This document shows, one piece after another, positions 20,801 through 31,130 of a DNA stretch of 64,000 nt. The stretch lies in assembly GCF_023065955.2 (NCBI RefSeq), contig NW_026622963.1:4037001-4101000 (forward strand), read 5' to 3'. The position numbers were made by a program, and so were the translations under genes. Position 1 is the first letter of the stretch. Every line of letters starts with the position of its first letter. The notes beneath the pieces are model-generated. The model was not told the DNA's origin, did not search any database, and saw only the letters and a program-made list of their open reading frames with translations. Source of the stretch: Ursus arctos (lineage: Eukaryota; Chordata; Mammalia; Carnivora; Ursidae).

Positions 20801-23800
20801 GGAATCTTCCTCCCCCCCAATGCGTAGTTTTCTGAGTCCCTTTGAACTCCGGCCTTGGGAACGGCAGGGTTCACTGGTAGGCAGCTGTCAAGACGGCTTG
20901 CGGGGCGGGAGAGGGGCTCTCAGGTTGGCTGGGCCACTGGTTCGGGTCGGGGCTGTGCAACTAAGCCGAAATCGTTGGCCATTTGAAAGTGGGTGCGCAC
21001 ACCTGTACATTTCCATTAGGTCCATTAAAACACGAATCATTAGCTGGATGCGAAAGGCGTCATTTATGCGGGGACTGGGCGAGGGCAGGCGGAAGATGCC
21101 GAAAAGGAGGTGGGCGAAGAGCGGGGCGGGGGGGGGGCGGGGGGCACTGTGAACAGTCCTTGGCTTGAGAGCCGCTTTGTCTTTCTGATAATTTACCGAG
21201 GGCGCTTATAATGACCCTGAAACTACAAAGGTGATGCGGCCTCCGAGGACGCCAGGCTGCGCCGCGTGCCTCATAGCCGCCCGGGGCGCTCGGTCCGGCG
21301 GGCTAGCGGACCTCCGCCTCCGCCTCGCCTCTCAGCGCTCCCTCTCGGCCGAACGGCCCTGAGCCGCTTCAAGCGCCCCCCTAACGCCTGTCGTTTTCGG
21401 CCGCCGCAGGTGTACGCGCCCGAGCGGGACGAGCTTGTGAAGAGCGCGGCGGCGCTGGGGCCCGCGGCCTCCTACCTCTGCACCCCCGAGGCCCACGGTA
21501 ACGCCCCCAGCCCCCCTGCAGACGTCGCTGGCCAATGCGACGTGGGGACCACGGGCGGGGGGGGTGCTGCGAGGGAAGACGAGAGGAGAAAGAAAGAGAG
21601 AGAAAGAGGGAGAGGGAAAGAAAAATAAAGGAAAAGAAAGCTACGCGAGACCTCCCAGTAACTTCCGTCGTTTGGTCACTTAACAAACCGCCCTGTCCAC
21701 CACACGTACACGCGCTCACGTGCGCCTCACACACTGGCGTAAATCCTTTTTAAAATCACGCCTGGCACCTCTTTCAAGTCCTCTCATTTATTCAGCAAGT
21801 GCTTTGGCCTCGAGGTCCTCCGTGGGCAGGCCGGATTAGGGCGGAGGGTGCGCGCGCTCGGCTGCGCGCTTGGATACCCCTGAAGCCCAACCCGGGGGGA
21901 GCCCTGCACGTGCGCCGGGCCCCAGTGGCTCGAAGAGGAGGGGCGGAGGGCCTCGGAAATCCGGGCAGGCCGAGCCCGAAAGGATGTCTCCCCCGCCACC
22001 ACCCCGCGCGGGTCGCCGCCTGGGCCGCGTTCTCGGCGGGAGCGGCGCAGGCAGACCCGGCGGCCACGCGCGCTCGCGGTGCCCCAGTATCTGCGCGCGA
22101 TGTAGGTCGCTCGTCCCTGGTGGGCTCGGCTGCTCGTCTTGTTCTTTTCCGAGGGGCTGGGGAGGGGGCGTGGAGCTCGAGATGAGCAGACCGAGCGCGG
22201 GGGAGGGGGTGCCCGGCCCAAAGCCTGAGGGTGCAAGCCCAGGCGCACAGCCGGGAACCAGCGGCGGCCACAACGCTTTTAATTAGGGCTCGGGCGCCCC
22301 GACCGTGGCAGCTCTGGCCGTATCGGGGTCACGGTTTCTTTGCTTCTCCTTGAAACTCGGTTTATTGCCTTTAAGAACCAGATAAGGAAGACAATCACTC
22401 GACCGCCGACGATTTGGAAACGAGGAAATCCTATCCAGACCAAAGGAGTATCTCCCAACCAAGTCCCGCAAATACAGACCGAGGTGAGCCCTAGGACCCT
22501 CGCGCAGCGATCCCGCCTGGAAGCTGGGGCCCAGGTCGCCCCGGTTCCCACCGGCTTCGGCCTGAGAGAAGGGCTTTCGATCGAGCGTAAGCGGCTGCTG
22601 GTCCCCTCGTGCGGCTGGCAGATACATATTTAAACAGAGCGCGCGCGAGGTGCAGGCCAGGTTTCCTGAATTGCTTTCCTCCTTTGGGGTTTTGGGGCTC
22701 TTCCGGGTAAGGGAAGGGGCTGTACTAAAAAGGAAATGAGAGACGCCATCACCCACATGAAGCAGGTCAGAGGGTACGACCTGCCCTAAGATAGCCTACC
22801 TTCCCTGAGTCCACTGTCCTTCTTTAGTGGGTCACTCTAAAATGAGCCCTACAGCCCTAAATGATAGCTTGGGAGGTAGGTGTTACTCGATACCTGTAAC
22901 TGTCTCTTCTAAAGGCAGAAGATCTGGAACAGCTCCCTGACTAGCACGGTTCCGGGCAGCTCACCCTTCCCCTCCCAAGGCCTCTCCCAGGACAGAACCC
23001 CTCTTACCTGCCCTTGTATCCCAGGTGAAGATGGGCTCACCCTGGATGTCACAGGAACTCAGCTAGTGGAGAAAGATATCGAGAACCTGGCCAGAGGTGA
23101 GGTTAAATCTGTGAAATGGGGGTACATGCTGCTTGGGGGAGATGAACCCTTCTTGTATGGGAAGACAGGGCTCTTGGAGAATCAGTTTTCATTGAGTGGA
23201 AAGGATAATCCTCTGGACACATGATTCTGGCACAGAGGTGGGGGGAGAGGGGGAAGTGAACCAAACCCCTAGAGGTTCATTAGAAGTTTGGAAGGCTGGC
23301 CTGTCTGAAGAGCCCAGTGAAAGACAGCAATGAGTAATGATCCTTAGAACTTGATGCGTGTGACAATCAGGGCAATCTGGGTCTCCCAACCACACTGGAA
23401 AACTGGACTTTCCCTGAAAAGCAAGATTGTAAGGAGGCATTTATTTTAGGAATGTCTGAGAGGTTAATTTTTTCATAGAATTAATGCATAACCCCCCCCC
23501 CCAACGTGCCCTAATTGGGGTGAGGCTAGAGCCTGCTTTCACAATGGGGTCCTGGGGTTGCCTCTCTGCCTGCAGGGGGAGCGTGTGACGAGGCACAGAG
23601 AACAGGAGCCTCTGACCCCACTTTGCTCCTGTACCTCCCATTTCTGTGTTTCCTCAGCACCTGCTTGGGTGGAATTTCTCCCCACGGGGAGGACCCAGAT
23701 CCCAACAGCTCTGTGGTCAGGGCAGCCCCCGCCATCCCTCTGGAGCTGGTTCTGAGGGCACCAACAGGGCTTACCACATCCACTTGCTATCCACCATGCT

Positions 23801-26071
23801 GCCCTCAACCAGCCCAGGGATGGGAGGGCTTGGAAAGTGGTGTGGGAAGGGGGAGAAGCACTGGTGGTCTTCCACTCTTCCTAGTCTCAGATTATACAAG
23901 ACATGCAATTACCTTCAACATCATTGGTGCTTTCTATGAGAGCTCTTAGTATGGATGTGGGGGCCTGGAACCCCCAGAAATTGTGAACAAACTGTTGTGA
24001 GGACAGGTATTTTTCCAGGGCAGGGGTCCAAGTCTTGGACCAGATTCACCCAGCTCCTGTTACTGAAGGGAGGGATCGGGTATGTCGTTTGGAGGGGTAA
24101 ATCAAGTCCCGGGCCACCCTCTAAGGTTAGGGAGTTGGGAACAACTTAGAGCAGAAGCCATGCTGGTTAGCGCCTGGAGCCAGGGCCCAGAAGCCCAGCA
24201 TGGCTTCCACTATCCTGAATTTAATTCCCCTGGGCAACCTGTCTCCTAGCCCTTTTTCCTCGCCCAGATCCTTTGGAAGCAAACGGACAAACAATATAGA
24301 GGGCCTCTACCTCCTGGCCCCCCCACTCCACAGCACCCATCTCAGGGCTCTGGGCCAGGGCAGGACTTGAAGGACGTTGTGGGGGGGGGCACCCTGAGTC
24401 CCGCGCACCCTCCTTCACCTCCCACTCTCGCCCCTCACAGACGAATTGCAAAAATTGCTCCTGGAGCAAATGGAGCTCCGCAAGAAACTGGAGCGAGAAT
24501 TTCAGAGTCTCAAAGGTACCCCCCCACCCACCCACCTCACCCCACCTCAGCGCGAGAACCTTCTTCCTGTGCGCCCGGACCCCAGGCCAGGCAGCCGCGG
24601 CTGCGCGCCCTGTACGAGCCGCAGAACCCTCCTTTTCCCGGGGTTTCCTGCTAGGCCGGAGACCGAAGGGGTGGGGGCGGGAATGGGGAGTGGGGAAATG
24701 GGGCCGAGGGAGGGGGCTGTGCGTCACAGCTCTCACTTAATCAATTTGCACAGATAATTTTCAGGATCAAATGAAGAGGGAATTGGCTTATCGAGAAGAA
24801 ATGGTGCAACAGCTGCAAATTGTCAGAGGTAAGACGGGAGTCAGGTGAGCGCGTGCACGGGCCGTAACTGCCTCTCGTCTGGCAGGAGCCGCAATGTTGG
24901 CTCAGTCATTTGGATTTAAATTGAAGGTAATTTAACAATTATTTTTTTATTTAATATCCTTTGTATACTCTGATTAGCCTCAGAATGGCAAGCGAGCCCA
25001 GCAAACGGCTTGCAGGCATCATTACATGGAGTGATTGAACTTCTTATCGCGGCAATTTCCATGGTTTCTAAATTAAAAATCGAGGCGTAAAATTACCTGG
25101 GAAGTAATGCCTAAGTTTGCTTTAATTTTGGTTAGATCCGTCTGCCTTTAAGCGCCATCCCAGGCCTTTTCCTCCCTCCGCCAGGCTGCAGTTTGGAGCA
25201 CTGATGCTCCCTCCCTCGGTCTCCCAGATTTGTTTCTTTGAGGGGCTGAGCGCTGGGGAGAGGGTGAGGCCCGGGCTGTGACCCCGGCCGGCTGGAGGGT
25301 GGTCTCAGTTCCTCACCGGCCCCTCCCCATGTCTTCCAGACACTCTGTGTAACGAACTCGACCAAGAGCGGAAGGCGCGCTATGCCATCCAGCAGAAATT
25401 AAAAGGTGCGGATGCCGGGGAACAAAGATAGGACTGTTGCCAGGCTCTGGCTGTGCCACTGAATGAATGAATGAGTGAATGAACGATGGGCGAATGAATG
25501 GATGATGAATGAGCTAATGAATGAATGAGTAAATGGCGGGGCTAGTGAGAGGGGAAGGCCAGCCAGGTCTACCTAGATCAGAAGCTGAGAGGAGGGAAAT
25601 GGGAATTTTTTTAAATGGGGGAATAATTCTAGAACGATAGAATAGGGAGACAGAACCCCTTGAGCCCTGGGCATTGGGAAATCTGCTGTGGGATCCAAAT
25701 CTGGCCGTGGGCAGATTGACCACCTTTCTGTGCCTCAGTTTCCTCTTCTGTGTAATGGGGCTATTGCACCAACGCAGTGGTTCTAAATCACCAGGTTCTC
25801 TCGCCGACACTCCTTCCTTTTTCTGATCCGCTCACTTGAGAACCCCTGAGCCGGAAGGGGGTGGGTGAGACCCCGGGCAGACAGGAGAGAAGGGCGAGTG
25901 GACCGAGTGGGTAGGCCGCGCGGGCGAGGCGAGGCAAGCGAGGTGCCCAACTTGGCCCGCCCGACTGTCTTTCCAGAAGCCCACGACGCCCTGCACCACT
26001 TCTCCTGCAAGATGCTGACGCCCCGCCACTGCACTGGCAACTGCTCCTTCAAGCCCCCGCTGTTGCCCTAG
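17773..26071 (+). CDS. SKOR1: SKOR1 (CORL1/LBXCOR1), SKI-family transcriptional corepressor, complete coding region
   Basis: Coding exons: 17773-17879, 18101-20303, 21410-21497, 22376-22483, 23025-23096, 24441-24515, 24754-24828, 25340-25405 and 25977-26071. All internal junctions are GT-AG and in phase, giving 962 aa, or 923 aa from the ATG at 18111. In 923-aa numbering, residues about 30-128 form the SKI/SNO/DAC fold (TSLYGVPIVSLVIDG). About 138-232 is the SMAD4-binding SAND-like zinc module, with C168, C171, H186 and H188 as likely ligands. The middle is low-complexity Gly/Pro/Ala. About 812-900 is a coiled coil. The end is GNCSFKPPLLP. The family represses transcription in the nucleus with LBX1 and SMADs, mainly in dorsal spinal cord and cerebellar neurons. 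Length and sequence agree with the 965-aa human protein as I remember it. Confidence 0.96.
18101..20303 (+). CDS. SKOR1: SKOR1 exon 2, main exon with DAC and SMAD4-binding domains
   Basis: Acceptor TCTGTTTCGCAG at 18100 and donor AAG|gtgagcc at 20303/20304. Codons 1-731 of the shorter protein are here, from ATG 18111. The exon is itself a CpG island. It encodes the DAC domain, the zinc module, Gly-rich linkers and an 11-residue alanine run at about 476-486 coded by mixed GCN codons. A Pro run and acidic Ser/Pro-rich C-terminal part follow. The downstream ATG is the safer start because it precedes the conserved family domain. Confidence 0.96.
20304..21409 (+). other. SKOR1: SKOR1 intron 2
   Basis: GT-AG intron. 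Two AT-richer patches stand out: 20995-21060 (CATTTCCATTAGG, CGAATCATTAGCTGG) and 21170-21235 (TGATAATTTACCGAGGGC, TTATAATGACCC). They are candidate conserved elements. A G-run cluster with G-quadruplex potential lies at 21121-21142. Confidence 0.6.
21410..21497 (+). CDS. SKOR1: SKOR1 exon 3
   Basis: 88 nt, phase 0 to 1. It encodes VYAPERDELVKSAAALG and ends at ..CTPEAH. From memory the human exon has one extra Val in the SAA-ALG run. Donor CACG|gtaacg. Confidence 0.93.
21498..22375 (+). other. SKOR1: SKOR1 intron 3
   Basis: GT-AG intron. A strongly polypurine run lies at about 21578-21645, close to the donor. A CpG-rich body spans 21800-22270. No gene seen inside. Confidence 0.6.
22376..22483 (+). 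CDS. SKOR1: SKOR1 exon 4
   Basis: 108 nt, phase 1-1. It encodes EPDKEDNHSTADDLETRKSY, then PDQRSISQPSPANTDR. Acceptor TGCCTTTAAG, donor CCGAG|gtgagc. A charged linker before the coiled coil. Confidence 0.95.
23025..23096 (+). CDS. SKOR1: SKOR1 exon 5
   Basis: 72 nt, phase 1-1. It encodes GEDGLTLDVTGTQLVEKDIE followed by NLAR. Acceptor TGTATCCCAG, donor AGAG|gtgagg. It leads into the coiled coil. Confidence 0.95.
23097..24440 (+). other. SKOR1: SKOR1 intron 5
   Basis: GT-AG intron, 1.34 kb. No repeat or RNA gene recognised; unique-looking sequence with a C run at 23491-23502. Confidence 0.6.
24441..24515 (+). CDS. SKOR1: SKOR1 exon 6, coiled coil
   Basis: 75 nt, phase 1-1. It encodes DELQKLLLEQMELRKKLERE and FQSLK, a Leu/Glu/Lys-rich helical heptad pattern. 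Confidence 0.95.
24754..24828 (+). CDS. SKOR1: SKOR1 exon 7, coiled coil
   Basis: 75 nt, phase 1-1. It encodes DNFQDQMKRELAYREEMVQQ and LQIVR. Flanked by CACAG and gtaaga splice sites. Confidence 0.95.
24885..25138. promoter_or_regulatory. SKOR1: AT-rich candidate element in SKOR1 intron 7
   Basis: A marked drop in GC inside a GC-rich gene. It contains GGTAATTTAACAATTA, TGGAGTGATTGAAC, CTCTGATTAGCC, AAAATTACCTGGG and GCTTTAATTTTGG. No repeat character. Probably a conserved intronic enhancer; inferred. Confidence 0.45.
25340..25405 (+). CDS. SKOR1: SKOR1 exon 8, coiled coil
   Basis: 66 nt, phase 1-1. It encodes DTLCNELDQERKARYAIQQK and LK. Acceptor GTCTTCCAG, donor AAAAG|gtgcgg. Confidence 0.95.
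25455..25535 (+). repeat. (GAAT)n imperfect tetranucleotide repeat
   Basis: Degenerate GAAT/GAGT/GGAT units in SKOR1 intron 8. Confidence 0.85.
25695..25775 (+). repeat. MIR SINE fragment in SKOR1 intron 8
   Basis: TTTCTGTGCCTCAGTTTCC, TCTTCTGTGTAATGGGGC is the forward MIR core. Confidence 0.65.
25977..26071 (+). CDS. SKOR1: SKOR1 exon 9, C-terminus and stop
   Basis: Acceptor TGTCTTTCCAG. It encodes EAHDALHHFSCKMLTPRHC, then TGNCSFKPPLLP and TAG at 26069-26071. The Cys/His-rich end is characteristic of SKOR proteins. Confidence 0.96.
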
Positions 26072-26775
26072 GGCCGGCCTGGCCGCGCCCACGCGCCCTC
26101 AAGCCATGCTGCTCTCTTCTTGTACTACCCGCGGCCGCGGCGGCCGAGAGCGAGGAACAAGCCATTCGGACACGACCGATGTACATACAGCCTCCCGCCC
26201 GCCCGCCCTCCTCCCGGGCGCCTCGGCCCAGGGCCCCTTCTCCGTTTCCAAGTGTAAATACCCCCTCGCCCCACTGTTGAACTCCAGGGCGTCGGACCTC
26301 ATGGGGTTAACTGGACCGAAGGGGGTAAGAAAGGGGAAAGGGGGGCCTCCCCCGCCCCACCCAGCCTCGACCCCCAACTGTGTACACAATGTAGCAACTT
26401 CGCTGGCGCTGGCCCCGCGCTCCCCTTCCCGTCCCGTCCACTTCTGAAACTTGTTCCTAATGACAAAGCGGCTATGTGCAATGGATGTAAATGTACTGCG
26501 AGTCTCTCTCGGTTCAGTATTGGGTTCCGTTTTATTTATGCGGTAAATTATTTTGCTTCCTTCTCCTGGACCTACTTCCAGTCCCATTTTGCATTCCCCT
26601 TAGGGTTTTGTTTTGTCTATTTTTTTTTTTCTTGTTAACCTCTGGACGTAACAGCACTTTAAAAAAGGCGACAACTGACTCACGAGATGGAGCCCACCTT
26701 GAGCCTGTTTGGGGAGACCACCCTGTATCCGTGACTTTTGTTTTGTTTTTAATAATAAAAAAAAAAGAAATCTGT
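26072..26775 (+). other. SKOR1: SKOR1 3'UTR
   Basis: From the TAG to shortly after AATAAA at 26754-26759. It contains GTGTAAATACC, TGTACACAATGTAGC and GGATGTAAATGTACTG blocks typical of UTRs. The cleavage point is inferred. Confidence 0.75.
26754..26759 (+). terminator. SKOR1: SKOR1 poly(A) signal AATAAA
   Basis: AATAAA lies in AATAATAAAAAAAAAAG. GT-rich sequence and then G runs (GCGGGGGTGGGGGAGGG, about 26804-26820) follow within 60 nt, a favourable context for cleavage. Confidence 0.8.
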
Positions 26776-28769
26776 CACTTTCTGGGGCTGTGGATGTGGG
26801 AGTGCGGGGGTGGGGGAGGGTGGGCGGCCCGCAAAGCGCGGCGCAACAGGTGCGGCTCGAAGACCTCAGGCGCGAGTTCTGGGGCGCCCCGGCGGGAGAA
26901 TGGCCGGGCTCGGGTGGGCAGCAGCGAGAGCCCCGACCTCTCTCCCAGTCCTTCAGACACACCCAGTTTGCCCCCCAGCCCACCTTCTCCCCATGTTTGG
27001 GACCCTCCCTTGAGCCTCTCGGGCACGGGGTAAGAGAACTACGGCAGCCTCCTGGGTGCCATGGTCTCCGACCCTTCCCTGGAGCTCTCGCCAGGGCCGA
27101 GGGTTTACTCGTGCCCACTTCCACGCCTGCCCCACCGGGGAAGTCACCGCCAGCGCTCTCAGAGACGGGGCGCTGCCCGGAAGCCCAGGTGCAACCAGAA
27201 TTGCGGGGAGGCACCGGCACCGTGGGCCTGGCCCGGGAGCGCTGGAGTGGGGCGGGGGAGGCGGGGCGAGGTACGTAGGGGGACTTCTGGGGGGAGGCCT
27301 CGAAGGCAAGGGCGTGACTCCGCGCTCGTGCGCAGAGGTCCTCCTGCCTGCCCCTCCTCTGCCCCAACGGAGCGATCGCTGGCAGATTTTAATGTACTAT
27401 CCATTTCAGTCCGAGAAGGTGTGCGGACCTGGAGGAGCCCAAGGAGCCAGGTGAGGCCCGCCTGCGCTGGAGTCAGGTCGTCTCCACTGGGGGATGAGGG
27501 GTGTCAGGGTGTGTGTGTGTGACAGGGGTGGGTTGCTTCCTGGCCGCGGTTGATGAGGCCTCACCTTGCTGCAGGCCTCTCGTCGGCCTCAGTTTCCACA
27601 GCGCACCTGCTGGTTGGGCTGCAGATAAAGGGTGGAAACTGCAGCGCACTCTTTTGGGCAGAGGGGTGGGGGGAAGAGTGTGCTTGGAGCGGGAAAGCGC
27701 CCGGTACTGGGGATCATTCAGCCCTGGCTTCCAGTTTCACCTCCTCGGCTGACTCTCGAGGGTACTTCTGGGTCGCCAGCTTTATTCTCCTAGGCCTCCG
27801 TTTTGGCCACGTTAAATAACCCTCGGGCCTCCTACCCCCGCGCGCGGGGAAGCGCTCTGGGAGCTGAGCAGAGCGCAGGGCCGCGGGTCGAGGCCCGCCC
27901 CCGACGACCCGGCATTCTGACATCCCGGGGATCTCCGTGCGCTTCTCCGGTTCCCCGCCGCGGGGCCGGGCCCTCGGGCCTGGGGGCTCTGGGCTGCACG
28001 GGCCGGGAAGCTTGGTGGCGGGGCGTCTGCAGGGCCCGGGGCGGGGAGGCGAGCAGGGGGCGGCGGGGAAGGGGCGCAGGTGAGAGCCCGCGCGCGCGCG
28101 CTGCGGAGGCAGGAGGCCGGTCCCCGGAGCCCCCTGCGCAGGGGCTCACAGCCCTCCTCCAGTCCCGGGATATTCCGAGGGCTGGTCACAGAGAGGACGT
28201 GACAGAGGTAACGGCGGTGAGGGCTCCGGCTAAACTGTGAGGTATCGCCGAGGGAGAAGTCACCTCGGGAGGCGCGATGTCCCGGCAGGAAGCCTCCAGG
28301 GAGCAGGAACGTTTCCTATGGGTGGAATCAACCAGATCAATTCCCCACTGTACCAACGGTGAAACTGAGGGCACGAGAGGAAGTGACTCGCATCCTCAGG
28401 GCGTGCCGGGGCCGGCGGTGGTCGCACTCGTCCAACGGTGCAGGTGTTGGGGAGAACACGAGCCTTTACCCCTTCGGCGTGGCCAGGCCTTAGGAAGCCT
28501 TCTCAGTAAAATGGGAATTACAGGCACTACCCAGGCAGGAAGTTCCGTGGTCGCGGCCCACACACAGGAGTCCAGCAAATACCTCTTTTCACCTTCCCCT
28601 TCCGAATTCCCGGGGAAAAAAAAGCCCTAGGCATCTGGGGCTCGCCCGAAAGGGCGCCCCATCTGGGCCGGAATCTCTGCAGATTGGAGCTGTAGGCGGG
28701 TCCGACCCAGAAAGCTTTGTCGCAAAACCCTCCTGGGTTCCTCGTCCCTTCAGAAGTGGTTTGTTCTCC
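26776..28769. other. GC-rich DNA downstream of SKOR1
   Basis: No gene seen. CpG-rich at 26800-27300 and 27830-28150, probably tails of the SKOR1 CpG-island cluster. Diverged MIR pieces occur at 28330-28400 (-) and possibly at 28490-28570 (+). GC-rich open frames on both strands here lack splice or domain support. Confidence 0.5.
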
Positions 28770-28935
28770 CCCAAATGTTAATAACCAAACGATTGGTATG
28801 GATGTAATTATCAATAATTATACGAATTATTGCTGATTGCGGGGCTCGTAGCTACTTTAATTAGTTTACCAGATTCTAATTAAGTTAAATGAAACATTAA
28901 TAGGGAAAATATGCTTTGAAAAAAAAAAACCCCAG
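28770..28935. promoter_or_regulatory. AT-rich homeodomain-site cluster downstream of SKOR1
   Basis: Dense TAAT/ATTA cores: GGATGTAATTATCAATAATT, ACGAATTATTGCTGATTGC, CTTTAATTAGTTTACC, TCTAATTAAGTTAAATG. It also has ACCAAACGATTGGT, a near-palindrome. Candidate conserved enhancer; inferred. Confidence 0.5.
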
Positions 28936-29989
28936 GATTTTTAAAAAGTCTATTTCTCGCCACAACGTTGCCACCTTGCGACACGTTTTAGGTATTACAG
29001 CCAACGTCTGAAGGCCCCAGACGAGGAAGCCTGTCCTAGGGAGAAAAAGTGGGGTTTGGGGCTAGAGGGCCCTGGAGCACAGAACGTGCTCCTGGGTGTT
29101 CTATCGAGGTGTTCGGTTTCACCGTCCTGGCTCCGGGAGGTGCCCACAGGAGTTCCGGCTCTGGAGTCTAGGGTCTGGGGATAAAGAACCAGGCGAACAC
29201 GGTTTGATTTTTCATCCCCCCCCCCCAGGAAATCCCCCACTCCATCTATCCTGCAAATCTGGGTAAAGTGTCGGCAAAATAAACAAATACACAAACACAA
29301 ACAAAACAAAATCAGTTGGAAGACCTCTGGATTCCTGGGACTCACCTCTGGATTCCTGTGGCACTTGGGTCATGAAATTCAGGGGGGTGTTGACGTCTCT
29401 GAGTTTTCCTTGGTTGTGTGTGTGTGTTTCCCATAGGCCTGGAAGTACTCTGACAACAGGGCCCGCATCTTGCTCTGCTTGTGATCTCCATCACAGGGCC
29501 CAGTGTATCCCAGCAGCTCAACAGATGTCTAAATGAAGGGGTTCCAATTCTGTGGTTCATTGGAGTGCTGGAAATGTCTGAGGGGAGGAGTCCCTAGGTG
29601 CTTCTGGACAACAGCTATGGGGAGGCAATTAAGCTCATTTGCACCATATTAATAAAGCACAAGTTTATTGCTCAGATGATCCTTCATCAATAGGATTATT
29701 TGGGGGGGGGGGCAGGTGTCTGGTAAGAGATTGTCAGCCTAGGAAAACTTTCTTCCTCTTCCATCTGTGTGCCAAAGAGGGTGCTCCTTCATTCCTTCCC
29801 ATTTTGCAAGTTCACCAAGCACATACCTGTCCACCTACCCAGCTACCCTGATCTAAAGTATAGCCTCGATCCTTTGCAAAAATACGACCCCAGTCCTTGA
29901 ATTCAGAACATCAGCAAAAGCAGAACTGGACCCCTAGGCTCTTTCCATTCGTTCTAAACAGCGTTATCTCTCACTCTCTACCATCCAAG
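28936..29989. other. Intergenic DNA, little recognisable
   Basis: Apart from homopolymer runs (C at 29217-29227, G at 29702-29711) and an L2-like piece at 29430-29545, I see no gene or clear element. Confidence 0.45.
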
Positions 29990-30165
29990 GTGGTGTAGTG
30001 TTTGTTAAGAGCACAAGCTCTCTAGCCAGATTTCCTGGGTCTCAATCCCTTCTCTGCCATTTACTAGTTGTGTGACATTGCCCAAGTGGTTGAACCTCTC
30101 TGTGCCTCAGCTTCCCCATCTGTAACAGGACGCGGGAGAGGGTACCTTCTTCACAGAACTGTGCA
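29990..30165 (+). repeat. MIR SINE
   Basis: GTTAAGAGCACAAGCTCTC, TTTACTAGTTGTGTGACATT, CCTCTCTGTGCCTCAGC and CCCCATCTGTAACAGG. A well-preserved MIR. Confidence 0.85.
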
Positions 30166-30961
30166 GAGCCAGGAAAGTCAGCCAGGTCTCAGCCAGAACT
30201 AAGACTTGCCTGTCTTTCCTCATTTCTGCTCCAAGACAATGGGTCATACCAAGTGGAATAAAAAGATTCTTTAGAAGGACAGAGAGTCACGCCAACATGG
30301 GTCCTTTTCCTGTTTGGCATCTCAGAAGGAGACTTTGAAAACCACTCACCCAATTAACTTCCTCCTAAGAACCAGGCATGTTTAGGGGAAGAAAGGAAAA
30401 CCAAAGCTTGCCCTCCAACTCCATGCACTGGAGGCCGTGAGCCGAGGAGAAGGCTCAGTGAGAGGTCCCACAGACCCCCATTCTCGGCTGTTACCTGGAA
30501 AGGATCATTTCACCTCCACTGAAGGGAACAGAAATGGATGCCTGATGGAACGCTGCTTGGCAGCTCCGAGCGCCCGCCGGGAGAGGATCCGCCGCCGCCC
30601 TAGGGCGGCTCGGGGGCTCCGCGTCTGCTGCCTGCCCCAACTGCGGGGAGCCGGAGCCTGGGAGCTGTGCGGCCCCTGGAGGTAGACCAGCTGCTCTCCC
30701 AGCGGCTGCAGAGACCGCTGGGCCCACTAAGTGTGCGCTCAAGCACCGGCAAAGCATGGGCACCAACATTTTTTCTCCTGGAAAGAAATTGGTATTTCAA
30801 AACACATTGATAACGTCAGCGCAGGAAATCTGAACTTTACTGGACTTTCCCCCCCTTCCCATCTTACTAAGTAGGACCGTGCTTTTTGCAATCATTACGT
30901 GGGGGCAGGGTCCTGATCTGTTCAGGGCCTGTGCCTCCAAAGGGCTTGCTTGGCCTTGCAG
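30166..30961. other. Intergenic DNA, no element recognised
   Basis: Unique-looking sequence with a small GC-rich patch at 30560-30720. No supported exon. Confidence 0.4.
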
Positions 30962-31130
30962 CAGCCACTTACTAGTTAAACGATTATGGCCAAGTTGCTT
31001 TACCTCTCAGGGTCTCCTGAAAAATGCCGACAATAGTACTCACAAGGCAGGGCTGTCAGGAATACTAACAGGAGATATTGGAAGCCCCTGGCACGTGGTA
31101 GGTGCTCAATAAGGAGTGGGCATTGTTATG
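30962..31130 (+). repeat. MIR SINE
   Basis: CCACTTACTAGTTAAACG, TTGCTTTACCTCTCAGGG, then GCCCCTGGCACGTGGTAGG and TGCTCAATAAGGAGTGGG, the MIR 3' order. Confidence 0.75.

Noticed and set aside
25455..25535. Tetranucleotide run in SKOR1 intron 8 considered as a CRISPR-like or regulatory array
   Set aside because: It is a degenerate GAAT microsatellite with no spacer structure.
26600..27367. Minus-strand frame of 255 codons beyond the SKOR1 3'UTR
   Set aside because: GC-driven open frame partly overlapping the SKOR1 3'UTR. No domain or splice support.
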